Source: Candidatus Zipacnadia bacterium (GTDB lineage Bacteria; Armatimonadota; UBA5377; JALGUK01). From it: DNA of 5,915 bases. Below the pieces are notes generated by a model, which saw only the letters and a program-made list of their open reading frames with translations, did no database searches and had not been told where the DNA came from. Location of the stretch: positions 1-5,915 of the forward strand of contig JALGUK010000117.1 in the NCBI GenBank assembly GCA_029820875.1, in the 5' to 3' direction. Below, piece by piece: positions 5,077 through 5,915 of the stretch. Every line of letters begins with the position of its first letter. The first letter of the stretch is position 1. Made by a program: the position numbers and the translations under genes.

Positions 5077-5915
5077 CTCATCTCCACTGTCTCCTCAACA
5101 ACTGCCATCACTTCTCTTGCGCTCTCTGCCGGCGCGGCTTTGAATGGTCTGTCGTCCCGAATGCAGTCCGCAAAGTACTGTAGTTCCGCCGCGTAGGCGT
5201 TAAGTTCAAGCCCCTCTTCGACGCCGAGCGGTTCTGGTAGCTCCGGCGTATAATCCTCTGCATCCTTCGGATATACTCTCAGTTTCGGCTCCACACTCGG
5301 GTCATACTCCATTGCCCCGCCTTCGAAAGCTGCAAGAAATCCTTGCCGAAACGGTAGTCCCCGCGCCGAGACCATTGCCGCCTGCGCGAGAACCTGCGCG
5401 CCTCGCCATTCGAAGAGGGCGAAAACCTGTCTTGTTGCCTCCTTTGGCCCTACGCGCCGCACGGCCACCGGCTTCGGCCTCCCTCCCAGCCACAGCAGGA
5501 CGTCCACATCGTAAATGAGCAGCTCCCTTGCTGCACAGGACTCCTCGTACCACCTCGACCACTCCGGCCTCGCTCCGTTGCGCCGCATCGAAATTGCCTC
5601 CAGCTTCCCCAGCCCCCCTGACGCCACGATTTGCCCGAGCGCCTGGTACGCCGGCCAGAACCGCAGGCATTGCCCCACCATCAGTCTCATCCCCGCCTCC
5701 TTGGCCGCTGCGAGCATTGCATCACAATCCTGCACTGTAAGCGCCATTGGCATCTCGCAGAAAACATGTTTCCCGGCGGCTGCGGCCTTTGCCGTCCATT
5801 CGCGGTGTAGAAACCCGGGCAGGCATATATCCACCGCATCCACATCCTCCCGCCTAATCAGTTCATCCGCGCTTTCACACACATCGGCCTCCCATTCCCG
5901 CGCAATCTGCTCGCA
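5073..5915 (-). CDS. Gfo/Idh/MocA-family oxidoreductase, 5' end outside window, atypical active site
   Basis: A 280-residue C-terminal part is visible, and the frame stays open to the right edge. A GTG at 5882-5880 is not the true start, because conserved family sequence continues upstream of it. Members are NAD(P)-dependent dehydrogenases or reductases of sugars, cyclitols and similar compounds. Counting visible residues from the edge, the end of the nucleotide-binding domain shows VDICLPGFLHREW (28-40) and AAAAGKHVFCEMPMALT (44-60); the GxGxxG motif lies beyond the edge. The second, alpha/beta domain follows from about 85. The catalytic EKP motif reads E54-M55-P56. The normal Asp and His of the D-x3-H signature are Glu131 and Tyr135 in RELLIYDVDVLLWLGG. 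The frame is uninterrupted, so this is not obvious decay. It may act on an unusual substrate or be non-catalytic. It is convergent with cheR and probably functionally unrelated. Confidence 0.88.
   Translation of the reverse strand, partial: CEQIAREWEADVCESADELIRREDVDAVDICLPGFLHREWTAKAAAAGKHVFCEMPMALTVQDCDAMLAAAKEAGMRLMVGQCLRFWPAYQALGQIVASGGLGKLEAISMRRNGARPEWSRWYEESCAARELLIYDVDVLLWLGGRPKPVAVRRVGPKEATRQVFALFEWRGAQVLAQAAMVSARGLPFRQGFLAAFEGGAMEYDPSVEPKLRVYPKDAEDYTPELPEPLGVEEGLELNAYAAELQYFADCIRDDRPFKAAPAESAREVMAVVEETVEMS

Noticed and set aside
5302..5740. Open frames on both strands inside the oxidoreductase gene
   Set aside because: They are GC-rich shadows of the minus-strand gene, which has clear family motifs in its own frame.

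Overview
The window holds one chemosensory operon on the plus strand (621-5065). It is bounded on the left by a repeat-rich non-coding stretch (1-620) and on the right by a convergent minus-strand Gfo/Idh/MocA-family oxidoreductase gene (5073 to the right edge, 5' end cut off). The DNA is moderately GC-rich and clearly bacterial. The phylum cannot be fixed from the sequence. The palindromic repeats at 1-287, a CheC/CheD adaptation pair and a neighbouring Gfo/Idh protein would fit groups such as Armatimonadota, Planctomycetota or Chloroflexota; this is an impression, not a demonstrated placement.

Region by region: 1-287 is a tandem array with a 116-bp period, built from two palindromic REP-like modules (two full units and a 55-bp third). 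288-620 has no convincing gene. It carries an exact 29-bp tandem duplication (338-395), two copies of a GCATTATGC dyad (425-435, 578-588) and, at 437-452, a close match to a sigma-54 (-24/-12) promoter (GGGCAC-N5-TTGC). The operon order is mcp (621-2363), a 106-bp spacer containing a 16-bp-stem hairpin, cheW (2470-3063), a cheC-like gene (3068-3712), cheD (3742-4299, TTG start) and cheR (4286-5065, overlapping cheD by 14 bp). CheR and the minus-strand gene end 7 bp apart, inside a small palindrome whose arms carry the two stop codons.

How it works together: the receptor has no visible membrane segment and no conventional sensor domain. Four HAMP-like units lead directly into a long methyl-accepting coiled coil. 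CheW would couple it to a kinase. CheR (methyltransferase) and CheD (glutamine deamidase with an intact Thr/Cys/His triad) would modify the receptor. The CheC-like protein, with one of its two phosphatase motifs degenerate, would dephosphorylate CheY-P and/or bind CheD. No cheA, cheY or cheB lies in the window, so the module must use a kinase and response regulator encoded elsewhere.

The most unusual points are the tetra-HAMP soluble receptor in a kinase-less operon, the possible sigma-54 control region with tandem upstream repeats, the loss of one CheC active site, and the replacement of all three usual catalytic residues (Lys, Asp, His) in the oxidoreductase by Met, Glu and Tyr.
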